Below are positions 5,814-9,347 of a DNA stretch of 9,347 nucleotides, in pieces. The notes below the pieces were generated by a model. The model was not told where the DNA came from and did no database searches. It worked only from the letters and a program-made list of their open reading frames with translations. Numbering within the stretch: position 1 is the stretch's first letter; each line of letters starts with the position of its first letter. The stretch comes from Pseudomonas sp. (GTDB lineage: Bacteria; Pseudomonadota; Gammaproteobacteria; Pseudomonadales; Pseudomonadaceae). The stretch is taken from positions 1-9,347 of the forward strand of contig SKFV01000319.1 in assembly GCA_007117785.1 (NCBI GenBank), written 5' to 3'. The position numbers and the translations under genes were made by a program.

Positions 5814-6422
5814 TCAGAGAACTTTGAGCAGCTCGATATCGAAGACCAGAGCACTGTGCGGAGGGATGCTGCCAGCAGCCCGCTCGCCATAGGCCAGATC
5901 AGACGGAATAAACAGCCGCCATTTTGCCCCTTCTTGCATCAACTGCAGAGCTTCGGTCCAACCCGCGATTACACCAACAACCGGAAACTCAGCCGGCTGG
6001 CCGCGCTTGTAGGAAGAATCAAATACGTCACCGTTGATCAAAGTACCTTCATAGTGCGTCTGCACCGTAGAGCTGGCCGTGGGAGTAGCGCCAGTACCGG
6101 CATTGATCACTTCGTACTGCAGCCCGGAAGCCAGGGTAACCACACCTTCACGCTTGGCATTTTCAGCGAGAAACTCTTCGCCAGCCTGGCGCATGGCACC
6201 CGCCGCCTGATCAGCCTGCGCCTGCATTTTTGCCTGCAAGCTCTGGAAGGCCTCCTGCAGATCGGCTTCAGCCACTTGGCTAGGCTGCTGGTTAAAGGCA
6301 TCACGCAGGCCCGCAGCAACTCCATCAAGATCCAGATCGGGAATATTGCTGCTGGCCAGCTGGTCGCCCATCTGGCGGCCAATGCCGTAACTGACACGCT
6401 GGGATTCGGTTTCAAAGCTCAT
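5814..6422 (-). CDS. fklB: FKBP-type peptidyl-prolyl cis-trans isomerase, FklB/FKBP22-like
   Basis: This enzyme speeds cis-trans isomerisation of X-Pro bonds and acts as a folding helper. The 202-residue protein has the FKBP22 layout. An N-terminal dimerisation region (about 1-70) starts ETESQRVSYGIGRQMGDQ at residues 4-21. A long alanine/glutamine-rich helix covers about 52-92. The C-terminal FKBP catalytic domain covers about 98-202. Ligand-pocket residues are present: Y124, FDSS at 134-137, VIAGWTEAL at 151-159 with W155, Y178, and F194 near the end. No signal peptide is visible, so it is probably cytoplasmic like E. coli FklB and unlike periplasmic FkpA. The ATG at 6422 has AGGAGG (complement of 6432-6437) nine bases upstream. 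No convincing promoter was found in the divergent spacer. It lies upstream of ispB but is separated by a hairpin and the ispB promoter. Confidence 0.94.
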   Translation of the reverse strand: MSFETESQRVSYGIGRQMGDQLASSNIPDLDLDGVAAGLRDAFNQQPSQVAEADLQEAFQSLQAKMQAQADQAAGAMRQAGEEFLAENAKREGVVTLASGLQYEVINAGTGATPTASSTVQTHYEGTLINGDVFDSSYKRGQPAEFPVVGVIAGWTEALQLMQEGAKWRLFIPSDLAYGERAAGSIPPHSALVFDIELLKVL

Positions 6423-6584
6423 AAGGCAAGGCCTCCTGGATAAAATAGGTCGACAAGCCTGCCACAGTGCAGCAGCGTTTGCCCACCCCCACGACGGTAC
6501 AAAAACCGCAACTCACTCCCTTTTGAGCGGCATTTTGCGTTAAAATCGTCGGTTTTCCCCTCTCATTTGCCGCAGGCTATCCCG

Positions 6585-7877
6585 ATGCTGGAACGACTTT
6601 TTCAACTCAGCGCACACGGCACCAACATCAAGACCGAGATCATTGCCGGTCTGACCACCTTCCTGACCATGGCCTATATCATCTTCGTCAACCCGGCGAT
6701 GATGGCTGATGCCGGTATTGATCCGGGGGCGGCCTTTGTCGCCACCTGCCTGGCCGCCGCACTGGGCACCTTGATCATGGGGCTGTGGGCCAACTACCCG
6801 ATTGCCCTGGCCCCCGGCATGGGATTGAATGCCTTCTTCAGCTACACCGTCGTAGGCTCCATGGGTTACAGCTGGGAAGTGGCACTGGGCGCGGTCTTTC
6901 TCTCCGGCTTTCTGTTTTTCCTGCTCAGCGTGTTCAAGGTCCGCGAGTGGATTATCAACAGCATCCCCATGGCCCTGCGCTCGGCCATTGCCGCTGGTAT
7001 CGGTCTGTTTCTCGCGCTGATCGCGCTGAAAAATGCCGGCATTGTCGTGCCTCACGATGCCACCATGGTCGGCCTGGGTGACATGACCCAGCCCGCTCCC
7101 ATTCTGGCTGCACTGGGTTTTGTGCTTATCGTGGCACTGGCCGCCAAACGGGTAACCGGTGCGGTTATGATCGGTATCCTGACAATAACCGGCATCAGCC
7201 TGCTGCTCGGCCTCAGCCAGGCAACCGGTGTAGTTTCAGCACCCCCCAGCCTGGCACCGACCTTCATGCAGCTGGATCTGCGCGGTGCCTTTGAAATCGG
7301 TCTGCTCAGCGTGGTGTTTGCCTTTCTCTTTGTCGACCTGTTTGACACCTCGGGCACCCTGATCGGCGTTGCCCAGCGCGCCAAACTGCTGGATGAGAAC
7401 GGCCGTATGCCGCGTCTCGGTCGGGCACTGATGGCCGACAGTACAGCGACCATGGCCGGCTCTCTGATGGGCACCTCGACCACCACCAGCTACATTGAAT
7501 CTGCCGCCGGCACTGCTGCGGGCGGACGCACCGGCCTGACTGCCTGCGTGGTGGCCATCCTCTTTCTGCTGTGCCTGTTCCTGTCACCACTGGCCACAGC
7601 GGTACCTGCTTTCGCCACCGCTCCGGCATTGTTGTTTGTTGCCGTTCTGATGACCGGCGGCCTGGTACAGGTAGACTGGGAAGACCTGACTGAAGCCGCG
7701 CCCGTGGTGGTGACCGCCATCATGATGCCGCTGACCTTCTCGATTGCCCACGGCATCGCTATTGGCTTTATCACCTGGACGGCGATCAAGCTGCTCTCCG
7801 GGCGTTGGAGCGAACTCAACCCCAGCCTCTATGCGCTGTCGGCCCTGTTCATAATCAAACTGGCGTTCTTCAACTGA
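6585..7877 (+). CDS. NCS2-family purine permease, AzgA/GhxP type
   Basis: This is an inner-membrane proton-coupled importer of purine bases in the AzgA-like branch of NCS2 (COG2252), which holds E. coli GhxP/GhxQ (guanine, hypoxanthine) and PurP/AdeQ (adenine). The 430-residue protein is almost entirely hydrophobic segments, as expected for about 14 membrane spans. Family motifs are GMGLNAFF at 78-85, EWIINSIP at 121-128, DLFDTSGT at 251-258 and GTSTTTSYIESAAG at 296-309, the substrate-site signature of this branch. Which purine it prefers cannot be told from these motifs by eye. I chose ATG at 6585 because it matches the Pseudomonas N-terminus (MLERLFQL) and has GCAGG eight bases upstream; a TTG at 6567 would add six residues. 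A -10-like TAAAAT lies at 6541-6546, without a clear -35. No purine riboswitch fits in the short leader. Its stop overlaps the trmA start. Confidence 0.92.
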   Translation: MLERLFQLSAHGTNIKTEIIAGLTTFLTMAYIIFVNPAMMADAGIDPGAAFVATCLAAALGTLIMGLWANYPIALAPGMGLNAFFSYTVVGSMGYSWEVALGAVFLSGFLFFLLSVFKVREWIINSIPMALRSAIAAGIGLFLALIALKNAGIVVPHDATMVGLGDMTQPAPILAALGFVLIVALAAKRVTGAVMIGILTITGISLLLGLSQATGVVSAPPSLAPTFMQLDLRGAFEIGLLSVVFAFLFVDLFDTSGTLIGVAQRAKLLDENGRMPRLGRALMADSTATMAGSLMGTSTTTSYIESAAGTAAGGRTGLTACVVAILFLLCLFLSPLATAVPAFATAPALLFVAVLMTGGLVQVDWEDLTEAAPVVVTAIMMPLTFSIAHGIAIGFITWTAIKLLSGRWSELNPSLYALSALFIIKLAFFN

Positions 7878-8962
7878 TGAGTACTGCATTCGACCCCAAC
7901 CAGTATGTATCCCAGCTCGACGCCAAGCGCCAGCGCCTGATCGATCTGCTGCAGCCCTTTGCCGCGCCAGAGCCCGAGGTGTTTGATTCACCGCCGGAGC
8001 ACTTTCGTTTACGCGCCGAATTTCGCCTCTGGTATGAAAACGGCACGCCGCATTACGCCATGTTCGAACACGGTGACAAACGCCAGCCGATTCTGCTGAC
8101 CCAGCTGCCGATTGCCAGTCAGCGCATCAATCAACTGATGGGCCCCTTACTGGATGCCTGCAAGGCCAACCCCCTTCTTGGGCGCAAGCTTTTTCAGGTC
8201 GAGTTTCTTACCACCCTGTCCGGCGAAGCCCTGGTCACCCTCTGCTATCACCGGCCACTGGATGAAGACTGGGACGCCCCGGCGCGCGAACTGGCAGCTC
8301 AGCTCGATATTCAGCTGATCGGCCGTAGCCGTGGCCGCAAGCGGTTACTGGACAAGGATTACATTACCGAATGCCTGCAGGTTGATGGTCGTGACTGGCA
8401 CTACCAGCAGATCGAAGGCGGCTTTACCCAACCCAATGGTGTGGTCAACCAGAAGATGCTGGGCTGGGCGCTGGACGCTGCCGGGCATGATCAACGCGAC
8501 CTGCTGGAGCTGTATTGTGGTAACGGTAATTTTACCCTGCCGCTATCGACCCGCTTCCGCCAGGTACTGGCGACCGAGCTGGCCAAACGCTCGGTCTATG
8601 CCGCGCTGGATAACCTGGCCAGCAACAACGTGGACAACGTCACCCTGGTGCGACTGGCCAGTGAAGAGGTCACCCAGGCGCTGACAGGCGTGCGCGAGTT
8701 CCGCCGCTTGCAGGGCATTGACCTGGACGGCTTTGATTTTTCCACCGTCTTTGTCGACCCGCCGCGCGCCGGCCTTGACCCGGCCACGCTGGAGCTGGTC
8801 AAGGGCTATGACCGCATCCTGTATATCTCTTGCAACCCGGAGACCCTGGCCGCCAACCTGACCGAGCTGAACGCTACCCACCGCCTGGTGCGCTGCGCCC
8901 TGTTCGACCAGTTCCCCTATACCCATCATATGGAGTCCGGCGTACTGCTGGAGCGCCGTTAA
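7877..8962 (+). CDS. trmA: tRNA (uracil-5-)-methyltransferase TrmA
   Basis: TrmA methylates U54 in the T-loop of tRNAs using S-adenosylmethionine to make m5U (ribothymidine). The 361-residue protein aligns with E. coli TrmA (366) at a constant offset of five in the catalytic half. FTQPN at 183-187 carries Q185 (Q190 in E. coli). The SAM-binding motif is ELYCGNGNF at 211-219, and DPPR at 294-297 carries D294. The catalytic nucleophile is C319 in SCNP (C324 in E. coli), and the general base is E353 in HMESG (E358). All catalytic residues are intact. The ATG at 7877 overlaps the permease stop as TGATG. No Shine-Dalgarno sequence precedes it, so translation probably depends on coupling to the upstream gene. 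This differs from E. coli, where trmA has its own growth-rate controlled promoter. No T-tailed terminator follows. Confidence 0.97.
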   Translation: MSTAFDPNQYVSQLDAKRQRLIDLLQPFAAPEPEVFDSPPEHFRLRAEFRLWYENGTPHYAMFEHGDKRQPILLTQLPIASQRINQLMGPLLDACKANPLLGRKLFQVEFLTTLSGEALVTLCYHRPLDEDWDAPARELAAQLDIQLIGRSRGRKRLLDKDYITECLQVDGRDWHYQQIEGGFTQPNGVVNQKMLGWALDAAGHDQRDLLELYCGNGNFTLPLSTRFRQVLATELAKRSVYAALDNLASNNVDNVTLVRLASEEVTQALTGVREFRRLQGIDLDGFDFSTVFVDPPRAGLDPATLELVKGYDRILYISCNPETLAANLTELNATHRLVRCALFDQFPYTHHMESGVLLERR

Positions 8963-8987
8963 CGCGCCGGCCATCCAGCGCACCGAA

Positions 8988-9017
8988 TTGGCGCGCTACG
9001 CCAGCACTGCCTATACT
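8988..9017 (+). promoter_or_regulatory. Promoter candidate for the GntR-family regulator
   Basis: The -35 is TTGGCG (8988-8993), followed by an 18-nt spacer and the -10 TATACT (9012-9017, five of six). Transcription should start near 9024, inside the repeat described at 9015-9052. The leader would be about 54 nt. Confidence 0.45.
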
Positions 9018-9052
9018 GCTCTGAGCCAATAAAAATAATGTACCTGAGCAGT
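9015..9052. promoter_or_regulatory. Candidate operator: inverted and direct repeats at the GntR-regulator start site
   Basis: ACTGCTC (9015-9021) and GAGCAGT (9046-9052) are perfect 7-bp inverted arms. Within this span CTGAGC occurs at 9021-9026 and 9044-9049, 23 bp apart, close to two helical turns. GCTC-T-GAGC (9018-9026) is itself a small palindrome. The repeats overlap the predicted transcription start. MocR-type regulators often bind paired repeats at their own promoter, so autoregulation is a reasonable inference. Confidence 0.35.
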
Positions 9053-9077
9053 CCCGGTCCGCCGGGCGAGTGCACCC

Positions 9078-9347
9078 ATGGCCCACGAGCACTATCTTTA
9101 CGAAAGTATCAGCGAGCAGTTGCGCCAGCATATTCGCACCGGCAGTTACAGCGCGGGGGAACGATTGCCCTCGGTACGCCAGCTCAGCCAGATGTTCGGC
9201 GTCAGCGTTAACACCGTGGTGCAGTGCTTCCGTCAGCTGGAAGCCGATGGCTATATCGAAATCCGCCCGCGTTCGGGGGTGTTCGTGCATGCATCACCGC
9301 CCGCCCAGTCAGCCCCGGCCAACATCCTCAGTTTTCCCCTGTTACCG
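9078..9347 (+). CDS. GntR-family transcriptional regulator, probably MocR-type; 3' end cut by the window edge
   Basis: The ATG at 9078 opens a frame that stays open for exactly 90 codons to the window edge. Residues 5-72 form a GntR winged helix-turn-helix: YESISEQLRQHIRTG near the start, the turn AGERLPSVRQLSQMFGVS at 26-43, the recognition helix VNTVVQCFRQLEADGY at 44-59, and the wing IEIRPRSGVFV at 60-70. The RPxSGxFV wing and the Pro/Ala-rich linker from residue 73 are typical of MocR regulators, in which a PLP-binding aminotransferase-like domain follows. That domain is outside the window, so the subfamily is inferred; a FadR- or YtrA-type tail cannot be excluded. The ribosome-binding site is weak (GGGCGAG at 9064-9070). 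A small GC hairpin (CCCGG at 9053-9057 with CCGGG at 9062-9066) overlaps it and might limit translation. The regulated genes are unknown. Confidence 0.8.
   Translation, partial: MAHEHYLYESISEQLRQHIRTGSYSAGERLPSVRQLSQMFGVSVNTVVQCFRQLEADGYIEIRPRSGVFVHASPPAQSAPANILSFPLLP

Noticed and set aside
5694..6443. 249-codon plus-strand frame opposite fklB and the ispB promoter region
   Set aside because: It is antisense to a complete FKBP gene, has no ribosome-binding site and shows no recognisable domain.
6442..6447. TATTTT as a -10 box for fklB on the minus strand
   Set aside because: It lies only a few bases upstream of the Shine-Dalgarno sequence and has no acceptable -35 at 16-18 nt.
6547..6584. 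Purine or guanidine riboswitch upstream of the permease
   Set aside because: The leader after the TAAAAT box is about 30 nt, too short for any known purine aptamer, and no aptamer core sequence is visible.
8977..8997. Hairpin AGCGCACC / GGCGCGCT after trmA as a terminator
   Set aside because: The stem has a mismatch, there is no T-run, and it overlaps the better-supported -35 of the regulator promoter.
1..9347. Defence system, prophage, insertion sequence, CRISPR array or tRNA cluster
   Set aside because: I saw no transposase or integrase motifs, regular spaced repeats, attachment-site duplications or cloverleaf sequences; the window is filled by conserved core genes of even codon use.

Overview
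The window is a stretch of ordinary core chromosome from a gammaproteobacterium, most likely a member of the Pseudomonadaceae. The gene set and order (murJ, rpsT, proB, obgE, rpmA, rplU, ispB, fklB) and the close protein similarity I recall to Pseudomonas homologues support this. G+C looks moderate for the group, which would fit a Halopseudomonas / P. pertucinogena-type lineage. That finer placement is a guess made without a database search.

Layout. Position 1 falls inside murJ (lipid II flippase, minus strand), whose start is at 787. A 195-nt divergent spacer with a strong palindrome and an rpsT promoter leads to rpsT (ribosomal protein S20, plus strand, GTG start). rpsT converges on proB, and both share a bidirectional terminator. 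A run of minus-strand genes follows, listed in window order: proB (glutamate 5-kinase), obgE (ribosome-assembly GTPase), rpmA (L27), rplU (L21), ispB (octaprenyl diphosphate synthase) and fklB (FKBP-type prolyl isomerase). Transcription runs the other way, from fklB towards proB, and it looks segmented. A hairpin follows fklB, then a near-consensus promoter serves ispB, then a terminator, then two tandem candidate promoters serve rplU-rpmA, then another terminator before obgE. After a 162-nt divergent spacer, the plus strand carries an AzgA/GhxP-type NCS2 purine permease overlapping trmA (tRNA m5U54 methyltransferase) by one base. The window ends in the N-terminal DNA-binding part of a GntR-family regulator, probably MocR-type, with its own promoter and a candidate operator.

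Functional picture. Most genes serve ribosome production or tRNA modification (S20, L21, L27, ObgE, TrmA) or cell-envelope and cofactor supply (MurJ; IspB for the ubiquinone side chain). ProB begins proline synthesis and FklB helps protein folding. The permease imports purine bases.

I found no mobile element, CRISPR array, tRNA or rRNA gene, toxin-antitoxin pair or defence system, and no candidate for an undescribed multi-gene system. No gene-free stretch exceeds 300 bases. The points worth a second look are small: palindromes and repeats in spacers, the terminator-then-promoter punctuation, translational coupling of trmA to the permease, the orientation of ispB, and a possible rearrangement junction between fklB and the permease.
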